Shown here: piece by piece, positions 8,288 to 15,404 of the stretch
How positions within the stretch are numbered: position 1 is the first letter of the stretch
Layout: each line of letters begins with the position of its first letter
NCBI RefSeq assembly: GCF_017592555.1
Contig: NZ_JAGFNS010000018.1
Span: 1 to 64,000 of the forward strand
DNA length: 64,000 bases
Direction: 5' to 3'
Origin: Actinoplanes flavus
Lineage (GTDB): Bacteria; Actinomycetota; Actinomycetes; Mycobacteriales; Micromonosporaceae
Position numbers and translations under genes: made by a program
Notes under the pieces: generated by a model
Databases searched by the model: none
Seen by the model: only the letters and a program-made list of their open reading frames with translations
Told to the model about the DNA's origin: nothing

Positions 8288-9223
8288 TCAGGTGAGCCGG
8301 CGGGCCGGATCGGGGTCGGGGGTGACACGGACGCTCGTACGGTCGAGATCGGTGGGGCCGGGCATCCGGCTGCCCGGGAGGTTGACCGCGGCCGCGCCCC
8401 ACGCCAGGCCCTCCACCAGCGCGGCCGTGTCGCACGCGCCGGTCGAGAGGAATCCGGCGAGCAGCGCGTCGCCGGCCCCGACCGTGCTGCGCGGGACGCT
8501 GACCGGGGAGACGCCGGCCAGCACGCCGTCGCCGTCGACCAGCACCGCGCCGTCGGCGCCGAGACTGGCCAGGACCGCTCCGGCGCCGGCGGCCCGCAGC
8601 CGGCGGCACCCCTCGACCACGTCGCCGAGGGTCGCGGGCATCCGGCCGACCGCCTCGGCGAGCTCCTCCCGGTTGGGTTTGACCAGGGCCGCGCCGGCCG
8701 CGACACCGGCCAGCAGCGCCGGCCCGCTGCTGTCCACCGCGAGCCGGGCGCCGGAGCCGACCAGCCGGGCGCAGAGGTCGCCGAACGCGGCGAGGCTGGG
8801 GCCGGGCGGCAGGCTGCCGCAGACGACCACCCAGTCGGCCGCCGGCGCGGCGGTCAGCACCGCGTCGCTGACCTCGGCGAACTCGTCGTCGGAGAGGACC
8901 GGGCCGGTCTCGTTGATTTTGGTGACCGTGCCGTCCGGCTCGACCAGGGTGATGTTGGAGCGGGTCCGGCCGGCGATCGGCACGGCCAGCATGTCGACCC
9001 CCTCGGCCTTGAGCAGGTCGACCAGTTGTTCGCCCTCGGCGCCACCGGCCGGCACGACGGCGGTGGATCGCACACCGTTGGCGAGCAGCGCCCGGGAGAC
9101 GTTGACGCCTTTGCCGCCCGGGTCGATGTGCGAGCCGCCGGCCCGCAGCACCTCGCCGCGGGTCAGCACGTCGACCTCGAGGGCCCGGTCGACGCTGGGG
9201 TTGAGGGTGACGGTGAGGATCAC
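8288..9223 (-). CDS. fruK: PfkB-family sugar kinase, 1-phosphofructokinase-like
   Basis: Phosphorylates a sugar phosphate using ATP. The 311-residue protein begins ILTVTLNPSVDRALEV as 1-phosphofructokinases do, has the first PfkB signature GGKGVNVSRALLANG and the second at TVGAGDALLAGFL with the catalytic Asp. The start is GTG at 9223. It sits 64 bp downstream of deoR and 114 bp upstream of EIIC. In a fructose operon it would make fructose-1,6-bisphosphate; here it may act on the product of the zinc dehydrogenase. The symbol follows family resemblance only. Confidence 0.88.
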   Translation of the reverse strand: MILTVTLNPSVDRALEVDVLTRGEVLRAGGSHIDPGGKGVNVSRALLANGVRSTAVVPAGGAEGEQLVDLLKAEGVDMLAVPIAGRTRSNITLVEPDGTVTKINETGPVLSDDEFAEVSDAVLTAAPAADWVVVCGSLPPGPSLAAFGDLCARLVGSGARLAVDSSGPALLAGVAAGAALVKPNREELAEAVGRMPATLGDVVEGCRRLRAAGAGAVLASLGADGAVLVDGDGVLAGVSPVSVPRSTVGAGDALLAGFLSTGACDTAALVEGLAWGAAAVNLPGSRMPGPTDLDRTSVRVTPDPDPARRLT

Positions 9224-9287
9224 GGCTCGTCCCCCTCGCGACGGTCGAGAGCGCTGACGGGCGAAGACGCGAGCGACCGGAGGGAGC

Positions 9288-10049
9288 TCACACCCGCACC
9301 ATCCGCACACCGGCGCCCTCCACCTCGGCGGCCAGGTCGTGGTCCAGGCCGTTGTCGGTGATCAGCAGGTCGAGGTCGGTCAGGGCGCCGAACTTGGCCA
9401 GATAGTCGTTGCCGATCTTGGTGTGGTCGGCGAGCAGCACCACTCGGCGGGCCGCGGCGATCATCGCCCGTTTGACGGCCGCCTCGGCCGGGTCGGGAGT
9501 GGTCATGCCGCGCTCCACGGTGCACCCGTTCGTGCCCATGAAGGCGACGTCGACATACATGTCGGCGAGCGGGCGCAGCGCCCAGTCGTCCACGGTGGCC
9601 AGTGTCCGGCCGCGCACCCGGCCGCCGAGCAGCAGCACGGTCAGGTTCGGCTTGAGGCCGAGGGTGGCGGCCAGCACCGGCGAGTTCACCACCACGGTGA
9701 GCTCACGGTCGGCGGGCAGCAGCTGGGAGAGGCGGGCCGTGGTGGTCCCGGCGTCCAGGATGATCGCCCCGTCCTCCGGCACCTCGGCGAGCGCCGCCTT
9801 GGCGATCCGCTCCTTCTCGCTGATCAGCACGGCGTCCCGGGTGGCCAGGGGCGGCTCGAAGCCGAGCCGCTCCACCGGGATCGCTCCACCGTGGACCCGG
9901 CGCAGCACACCGGACCGCTCCAGCACCGTCAGGTCGCGGCGGATGGTCTCCGCGGTCACCCCGAAGGCCTCGGCCAGCGCGACGACGTCGACCCGGCCCT
10001 CGGCACGGGCACGTCGCACTATCTCCTGCTGGCGCTCCTCCGCGTACAT
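9288..10049 (-). CDS. DeoR/GlpR-family transcriptional regulator
   Basis: First gene of the PTS operon and probably its repressor. The 253-residue protein has an N-terminal helix-turn-helix (residues about 20-42, ALAEAFGVTAETIRRDL) followed by the DeoR sensor domain with LDAGTTTARL and the GTNG and DHTK motifs that bind sugar phosphates. The ATG at 10049 is the first Met and sits at the expected DeoR N-terminus. Tandem CAAAG-type repeats just upstream (10068-10094) are a likely operator, giving autoregulation. Confidence 0.93.
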   Translation of the reverse strand: MYAEERQQEIVRRARAEGRVDVVALAEAFGVTAETIRRDLTVLERSGVLRRVHGGAIPVERLGFEPPLATRDAVLISEKERIAKAALAEVPEDGAIILDAGTTTARLSQLLPADRELTVVVNSPVLAATLGLKPNLTVLLLGGRVRGRTLATVDDWALRPLADMYVDVAFMGTNGCTVERGMTTPDPAEAAVKRAMIAAARRVVLLADHTKIGNDYLAKFGALTDLDLLITDNGLDHDLAAEVEGAGVRMVRV

Positions 10050-10067
10050 CTCTGCCCACCCGCCCGG

Positions 10068-10094
10068 TTCGTTTTGGCTTTGTCTTTGTTTACG
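10068..10094 (-). promoter_or_regulatory. Candidate DeoR operator (tandem CAAAG repeats)
   Basis: On the minus strand AAACAAAGACAAAGCCAAAA repeats a CAAAR unit three times at six-base steps, 19 bp before the regulator start codon. Tandem direct repeats of this kind are known as DeoR-family operators. It is unusually A/T-rich for this region. Confidence 0.55.
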
Positions 10095-10141
10095 CCCGGT
10101 TGCGCCCGAGCGCAATATGTCGACGAGATTTCGGTCCCGTT

Positions 10142-10164
10142 TCGGGTCGATGGACTCGACCCGA
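10142..10164. promoter_or_regulatory. Palindrome upstream of the PTS operon
   Basis: TCGGGTCGA and TCGACCCGA form a perfect nine-base inverted repeat around five bases. It lies 93 bp upstream of deoR and 71 bp past the stop of the Nudix-like gene. It could be an operator of the PTS operon or a terminator for the gene before it; a five-base loop and lack of a U-tract do not settle this. Confidence 0.4.
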
Positions 10165-10234
10165 CTTCTCAATAATCGCCTCAATACCGATAAATCGGTC
10201 GCCAACGAATGCCCGTTTGTGTGGGGTTGGCGGA

Positions 10235-10945
10235 TCAGGCGAGGTGCCGCTCCACCGCGACGATGCGGTCGTGCGTACCGTGCAGGACGAGCAGACCGCC
10301 GTCCGGGACGGTCGCCTCCACCGGGGCCGGCCCGAGGCGCCGCCGGCACAATTCCCCGAACAGTTCCTGCACGATCTCGAGTTCGGCACGGATCGCCGCC
10401 GGCCGGCCCGTCTCGAACGATTCCCCGGCGATCCGCAGACCCCGTTCCCGGTCCGCGCCCCGCTCCTCGGCGATCCCATAGGCGGAGAGAATCGACCGGG
10501 TCGAGTAGGACCCGTCACGGACCAGCAGGAAACAGCCGGCCCCGGTCGCGGCACGGCGTTCCAGCCCGTACAGAATCCGCACGTCATCGGGGCGGCTCAG
10601 CGCGTCGGCGGCCCGGCAGGGGGCGAGCCAGAGCAGGTCGTCACGGTCGGCGGCGCCGGAGTCCGCCTCGGCCGCGAAATAGTCGGCGCGTTCCGGCCAG
10701 CCCTCCCGCGAATAGCTGGTGGAACCGAGCCACGGCCCGAGCCGGACCACCTGCCCGGTGGACTCGGAAACCGCCCGCACGGCGGCCGCGGTCATGTGTT
10801 CCCCGGGCCGGATCCGCCCTTTCGGAAAACACCATTCACCGGTCGCCGCGCGCATCACGGCGACCTCCCGCGCCTCCCCCGCGCCACGCCACAGGACCGC
10901 GCCGGCCGCCATCACGGGCGCGGAGAACGACGGTCCGAATTCCAC
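10235..10945 (-). CDS. Degenerate Nudix plus histidine-phosphatase-like protein (MutT1-like)
   Basis: A 236-residue protein built like mycobacterial MutT1: an N-terminal Nudix fold and a C-terminal region aligned with a histidine phosphatase. The Nudix box at residues 43-64 keeps Gly43, Glu49, Arg57, Glu61 and Gly64, but two catalytic Glu positions are Ala58 and Ser62. In the second domain the RHG motif reads LVRDGS (about residue 140), so the catalytic His is Asp. It is therefore probably catalytically weak or a nucleotide sensor. The start is uncertain: GTG 10945 is used here; GTG 10915 and ATG 10912 are alternatives. Last gene of a four-gene leftward group. Confidence 0.7.
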   Translation of the reverse strand: MEFGPSFSAPVMAAGAVLWRGAGEAREVAVMRAATGEWCFPKGRIRPGEHMTAAAVRAVSESTGQVVRLGPWLGSTSYSREGWPERADYFAAEADSGAADRDDLLWLAPCRAADALSRPDDVRILYGLERRAATGAGCFLLVRDGSYSTRSILSAYGIAEERGADRERGLRIAGESFETGRPAAIRAELEIVQELFGELCRRRLGPAPVEATVPDGGLLVLHGTHDRIVAVERHLA

Positions 10946-10997
10946 CGGCCCACGGTAGGCCGCTGCCCGACTTGATCGGATTGCCCTGTTAGAGGGA

Positions 10998-11651
10998 TCA
11001 GTCCTCCGCGCGATACCCCGGCAGGCCGAGGGTCTTGCGGATGGCGTTCTGCACCTCGTCAACGGGCGGGCGGCCGTCCACGTCGTGCACGACCTCCTTG
11101 CGCCGGAACAGCTCCAGCACCGGGCGGGTCTTCTCGTGGTAGTCGGTCAGCCGGGCCTCCAGGGCCTCCGGCGTGTCGTCCGCCCGGGTGATCAGCTCGT
11201 GGCCGCAGATGTCGCAGCGGCCCTCCACCTCGGGACGGTCGGCGATCAGGTTGTAGTCCATGCCGCAGTTCGGGCACAGACGGCGGCTGAGCACCCGGCG
11301 GCGCACCTCGTCGTCCGGCAGTTCGAGGTGGATCACCGCGTCGATGTCGTAGCTCTCCATGAAGAACTCGGCCTGCCGGCCGTTGCGCGGGAACCCGTCG
11401 ATGATGAAGCCGTAGTTCCAGTCGTGGATGCCCAGCCGGCGGCGCACCACCTCCTCGACCAGGTCGTCGCCGACCAGCTCGCCGGCCGCCATGGCGCGCT
11501 TGACCTGGGCGCCCATCTTGGTGTGCTGCCGCACGTGCCAGCGGAAGATGTCACCGACGCTGATGTGCACCAGGTCCAGATCCTCGCGCAGCATCTTCGC
11601 CTGGGTGCCCTTGCCGCTGCCCTGCACGCCCATGATCACGTACTTGCGCAT
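10998..11651 (-). CDS. Adenylate kinase-like nucleoside monophosphate kinase
   Basis: Transfers phosphate between ATP and a nucleoside monophosphate. The 217-residue protein has the P-loop GVQGSGKGTQAK (residues about 8-19), the NMP-binding GFPRNGRQ motif and a LID carrying a four-cysteine zinc site (CPNC and CDIC). The P-loop differs from the usual GPPGAGKGTQ. The housekeeping adk normally lies in the ribosomal protein cluster, so this is probably a paralogue; this could not be tested here. The ATG at 11651 has a GAGAGGG ribosome-binding site. It follows the unknown gene by 17 bp. Confidence 0.88.
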   Translation of the reverse strand: MRKYVIMGVQGSGKGTQAKMLREDLDLVHISVGDIFRWHVRQHTKMGAQVKRAMAAGELVGDDLVEEVVRRRLGIHDWNYGFIIDGFPRNGRQAEFFMESYDIDAVIHLELPDDEVRRRVLSRRLCPNCGMDYNLIADRPEVEGRCDICGHELITRADDTPEALEARLTDYHEKTRPVLELFRRKEVVHDVDGRPPVDEVQNAIRKTLGLPGYRAED

Positions 11652-11668
11652 GTGCCCTCTCTCGAAGC

Positions 11669-12250
11669 TCAGCCGGTGAGGTCCGCCGCGCCGACGCGCA
11701 GCGGGCCGGGCGCGCGCCCGGACAACGTGGTCGGATCGATGCTCCAGGCGCCGGCCACCTTGAACACGTCGCGTTCGGCGATCAGCAGGGACGCCTCCGG
11801 GTCCAGCTCCCCGGGCAGGCCGGCGTCGCGTTCCGCCGGATCGGGCACGCCGAACCACGACGTCACCTCGCCGGTCTGTCCCACGAATCCGAAGGCGCGC
11901 AGCAGATCACCCTTCACCGCCCGCCGCCAGCGGTGCAGCTCGGTGACCCGGTGGGTGGCGAAGAACTGCACCTCGGCGCCCAGCTCGGCGGAGAGGGCGA
12001 CCACGTCCGGATCGGAGCGCATCAGCAGGCGGCCGACGGCGAGCACCCAGCGGGTGTCCCGCGCGCCCGGCAGCGGCGGGGTGACCGCCACCCGGTCGTC
12101 GGTCAGGTGGGCCAGGTCCAGGCCGGACCGCCAGGGAACCGGGCCGAGGTCGCGCAGCCCGAGAGCGGCCAGGACCGCGCCCGGGTCGGCGCCGGCCACC
12201 GCCAGCCACGCCTGTTTGCCCCCGAACCCGGCCATGACATCGAGATCCAT
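11669..12250 (-). CDS. Unknown protein of the adenylate kinase-like gene cluster
   Basis: A soluble 193-residue protein with no recognised domain. Notable segments are EVQFFATHRVTELHRWRRA in the middle and SLLIAERDVFKVAGAWSIDP near the C-terminus; it has many tryptophans and no signal peptide or membrane segment. The ATG at 12250 is the only good start. It lies 43 bp after the PemK/MazF-like gene and 17 bp before the adenylate-kinase-like gene, so it is probably co-transcribed with both. Confidence 0.7.
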   Translation of the reverse strand: MDLDVMAGFGGKQAWLAVAGADPGAVLAALGLRDLGPVPWRSGLDLAHLTDDRVAVTPPLPGARDTRWVLAVGRLLMRSDPDVVALSAELGAEVQFFATHRVTELHRWRRAVKGDLLRAFGFVGQTGEVTSWFGVPDPAERDAGLPGELDPEASLLIAERDVFKVAGAWSIDPTTLSGRAPGPLRVGAADLTG

Positions 12251-12293
12251 GGCAGTAACGCTAGCTTCAGGCCCGGGCGCGGCAACTCCGGCG

Positions 12294-12797
12294 TCAGGGC
12301 CACCCGTAGTTGCGGCGCAGGATCGCGGCGACCCGGTCGAAGCGGTGCCGGTCCAGGATCGCGCCCTCCCGGCGGATCCCGTCCTCCTGCACCTCCAGCA
12401 CCCGGTCCAGCCGGATCCAGCTCGGACGGGCGGTGCTGTCCCAGTCGCCGGCGCCGAGGGCCATCCAGTGCCGCTGGCCGTCACGGTCGCTCTGGCTGGA
12501 GAGCATCAGACCGAGCAGGGTACGCGCGTCGCGCCCCACCACCAGAACGGGACGGTCCTTGCCCTGGGTCGGGTCGTCCTCATAGGGAACCCAGGTCCAG
12601 ACGATCTCGCCCGGGTCGGCGTCGCCGTCCAGATCGGGCGCATAGGCCAGGTGGCGCCCCGCTTGGGGGACCGGGACGGGGCGCGACGGTCTCGTGGGGC
12701 GGGCTGCCGGGATCGCGACGGGCGGAGCGGTCTCCACCGGCTGCCGCTCCGGTGCGCCCGCGATCTGCCGGAGCCAGGCTTTGAGCAATTCGAGCAT
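12294..12797 (-). CDS. PemK/MazF-family protein with N-terminal extension
   Basis: MazF/PemK proteins are usually mRNA interferases. The 167-residue protein has an N-terminal amphipathic stretch and Pro-rich linker (to about 60) and then the PemK/MazF fold: PGEIVWTWVPYEDDP, RPVLVVGRD and the LLGLMLSSQ strand. The usual small antitoxin gene does not lie immediately upstream, where a CAP-domain secreted protein is found 50 bp away. It may therefore be a solitary RNA-binding or RNase protein rather than one half of a toxin-antitoxin pair. Confidence 0.8.
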   Translation of the reverse strand: MLELLKAWLRQIAGAPERQPVETAPPVAIPAARPTRPSRPVPVPQAGRHLAYAPDLDGDADPGEIVWTWVPYEDDPTQGKDRPVLVVGRDARTLLGLMLSSQSDRDGQRHWMALGAGDWDSTARPSWIRLDRVLEVQEDGIRREGAILDRHRFDRVAAILRRNYGWP

Positions 12798-12847
12798 CGC
12801 GACACCTTACGGCCGGAGGACCTCGGCCGGACAGGGCCATGATCCCA

Positions 12848-13600
12848 CTATCCTACGAAATCCTGTGTCATCCAGGTGGTGCCTTCGGCGTCGCGCACGA
12901 TGCTCAGCCCGATCCGGGTGAAGGACTTGTTGAGCAGGTTCTTGCGGTGCCCGTCGTTCGGCGGCACCTCGGCCAGCATGGCGTCGGTGAGCCCGTTGGC
13001 CGCCCGGACCATCGCCGCGTCGCTGCTGCCACTGGATCCGTAGCCGATGTTCTCCCCGGCCGTGCTCCAGGCGACCTTCTGCGCGCTGAACCGCTCGCCC
13101 AGCCCGGCCTCGCCGGAGCACTGGTGCGACAGCCCGCAGCCGTCGATCATCAGCTGGGTGTGCAGGGCGGCGGCCCTGGACAGCTTGGTGTCCAGGGTGA
13201 GCGCCTCGAGCCCCTCGGCGACCCGGGCCCGGTTGAGGTGGGCGAGCACCTGCTCGGCCACCGTCCCGGAGGTCGCCGGCGCGCGGGTCTTCTTCGCCGT
13301 GCTCGCCGTCGCACCGGTCTTCTCGGTGCTCGTCTTCTTGACCGTCACCTTGGGACTCGCTTTCCGGGAAGCGGAGGCGGACGGGGTGGCGGAGGCGCCG
13401 GGAACGGCGCTCGCCGACGGGGCGGTCGAGGGATCGGGGGATCCGGCGGCCGCGAGCGGGGTGTTCGCCGCCCTGGGCTCGGGGGCCGGACCGGTGCCGC
13501 CGTGCGCGAGCCCGGCCACCAGGAAGCCGGCTCCGATCACCACCGCTGTCAATCCCGCTGCCAGGGTGTACCGGAATCGGGCGGCGGCGGAGAGGGGCAC
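12848..13600 (-). CDS. Secreted CAP-domain (SCP/PR1-like) protein
   Basis: A 250-residue exported protein. A membrane-spanning or signal segment lies at about residues 12-32. A long Ser/Thr/Ala/Pro/Lys-rich linker (about 40-125) leads to a CAP domain from about 128: HLNRARVAEGLEALTLD, LSRAAALHTQLM, GENIGYG and the NDGHRKNLLN motif, all typical of bacterial CAP proteins. Bacterial CAP domains are extracellular but mostly of unknown function. The stop is very close to the upstream region of the PemK/MazF-like gene (50 bp). Confidence 0.9.
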   Translation of the reverse strand: MPLSAAARFRYTLAAGLTAVVIGAGFLVAGLAHGGTGPAPEPRAANTPLAAAGSPDPSTAPSASAVPGASATPSASASRKASPKVTVKKTSTEKTGATASTAKKTRAPATSGTVAEQVLAHLNRARVAEGLEALTLDTKLSRAAALHTQLMIDGCGLSHQCSGEAGLGERFSAQKVAWSTAGENIGYGSSGSSDAAMVRAANGLTDAMLAEVPPNDGHRKNLLNKSFTRIGLSIVRDAEGTTWMTQDFVG

Positions 13601-13729
13601 GGTGGATTCACCTCGGTGAGCGGGGGCCGGACGGACGCTCCCTCACTATGCGGCGGCCACCCGCCCCGAGCGGCCCGGCAAAGGATTCCTTAAGGCTCGG
13701 CTCACCGACTCCTAAGACGCGCCGGGCGC

Positions 13730-14578
13730 TCAGCCCTCCACCCGCGTGTGCAGCAGGTCGTACAGTTGCTGGTCCTTGACCGCGCTGTAGAGCGTCGGCC
13801 CGGCGCTGGTCAGGATCACGAAGGGGCAGGCCCGGTCGCCGCCGGTCAGCGCCGCCTCGGCCACCTTGCGACGGGTGGCCACCTCGTAGACGGTCAGCCG
13901 GTACTTCCCCTCCACCAGCGACATCTTCTCGGCACCGGCCTTACAGGAGCGGATCGGCTTGCCCGGACCGGTCAGATCGAGGCAGGCCACCAGCTGCGCC
14001 CGCGGCGGCTCCGGCGCCCACGCCCGGCGCTGCGCGGCGGAGCCGCTGTAGGCGATGCGGTTCAGCGTCCGGGTGAACCGGTTCTCCGCGGTCAGCGACT
14101 CGCGCACGCTGATCATCATCGGGTGCGGGCTGTCGCCGCGGTGCTTCGGCGCCGCCGGGTAGAAGGTGCCGCCGCAGACCTGGTCCAGGTCGTCGTCGGC
14201 ACGCACCGGCTGGTCACTGGCCCGCGGCCCGGTCGCGGCCGGCGCGGGGACGCTCGCCGGTGGAGTGGCCCGCGGCGCCGGCTGCGCGCTCCGCGCCGGG
14301 CCGGAGAAGTCCACGAACCGCAGAACCGCCGCGCCCAGGCAGCCCACCACGACCACCGCGACCGCCGACGGGATCACCCAGCTGCCGCGCCACCAGGCCG
14401 CTCCCGCCTTCGCCACCCCATCACCGGTACGCGTGCCGCCCGCCCGGGCGCCGGAGGGCGCCTCCGGACCGGCCGGGAGCGCCTCGGCTCGCCCGACGCC
14501 GGCTGCGGCCAGCCGCGCGCCCAGCCCCGAACCCTCCCCCGCCACCGTCGACTCCGGCGTTTCCCCTGCATGGTGCAT
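13730..14578 (-). CDS. Membrane-anchored protein of unknown function
   Basis: A 282-residue protein with a Gly/Ala-rich cytoplasmic N-terminus (about 65 residues), one transmembrane segment (about 69-90, IPSAVAVVVVGCLGAAVL), a Pro/Ala linker and an extracellular domain. That domain contains four cysteines that could form two disulfides. No family was recognised. Divergent from the 3-methyladenine glycosylase gene across a 217-bp gap. Confidence 0.7.
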   Translation of the reverse strand: MHHAGETPESTVAGEGSGLGARLAAAGVGRAEALPAGPEAPSGARAGGTRTGDGVAKAGAAWWRGSWVIPSAVAVVVVGCLGAAVLRFVDFSGPARSAQPAPRATPPASVPAPAATGPRASDQPVRADDDLDQVCGGTFYPAAPKHRGDSPHPMMISVRESLTAENRFTRTLNRIAYSGSAAQRRAWAPEPPRAQLVACLDLTGPGKPIRSCKAGAEKMSLVEGKYRLTVYEVATRRKVAEAALTGGDRACPFVILTSAGPTLYSAVKDQQLYDLLHTRVEG

Positions 14579-14795
14579 CGTTCGCTCCCCGCCCGCTCCC
14601 AGGACGACGAACTATATCGATGGGAGGCCGGGATGCGCACCGCCCCGGCCCGGATTGTCCCCCGGCGGCCACCGGGAACCGGGCGTTAGCCTGGACCGCG
14701 GTCGGCCCGGCCGGTGCCGGATCCACCGATCCGGTGGCGGCGCGCGTCGCCCGTACCCCCGAATCGAGATCGAAAGCCGCTGGTGAGGCACTGCC

Positions 14796-15404
14796 GTGAG
14801 CACCGACTGGATGGATCTTCCGGCGTCGGCCGTCGACGAGGCCGCGCGGCGGCTGCTCGGCTGGCGGATCACCGCGAACGGAGTGACCGCGCGGCTCACC
14901 GAGGTGGAGGCCTACAGCGGGCTCGGCGAGGACCCGGCCAGCCACGCCCATCGCGGCCGGACCGGCCGGAACGCGGTGATGTTCGGCCCGGCCGGACGGC
15001 TCTACGTCTACCAGATCTACGGCATGCACTTCTGCGCCAACGTGGTCTGCGGCGAGGCCGGGAAGGCGGCGGCCGTGCTGCTGCGGGCCGGTGAGGTGGT
15101 CGACGGGATCGAGGTGGCCCGGGCCCGGCGCCCGGCCGCCCGGCGCGACACCGACCTGGCCGCCGGACCGGCCAAGCTGATGCAGGTGCTGGCGCTGACC
15201 CGGACGGCCAACGACACGCCGCTGTTCGGCGGAGGCCCGGCCGCGCTGGCCCCACCGGACGCGCCGGTGGGGCCGGTCTCGGCCGGGCCGCGGGTCGGGG
15301 TGACCTCCGCGCACGACGTGCCGTGGCGCTTCTGGATCACCGGCGACCCGACGGTCAGCGGCTACCGCCGGCACACTCCACGGGCCCGGTCCGGTAGACC
15401 GTGA
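14796..15404 (+). CDS. DNA-3-methyladenine glycosylase, AAG/MPG family
   Basis: Base-excision repair enzyme that removes alkylated purines. The 202-residue protein has the AAG hallmarks: LLGWRITANGVTARLTEVEAY (catalytic Glu in TEVEAY), HRGRTGRNAVMFGPAG, LYVYQIYGMHFCANVV and the AAGPAKLMQVL block. The start is GTG at 14796. Its last 50 bp overlap the end of helR on the opposite strand, so both genes use that stretch for coding. Confidence 0.93.
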   Translation: MSTDWMDLPASAVDEAARRLLGWRITANGVTARLTEVEAYSGLGEDPASHAHRGRTGRNAVMFGPAGRLYVYQIYGMHFCANVVCGEAGKAAAVLLRAGEVVDGIEVARARRPAARRDTDLAAGPAKLMQVLALTRTANDTPLFGGGPAALAPPDAPVGPVSAGPRVGVTSAHDVPWRFWITGDPTVSGYRRHTPRARSGRP

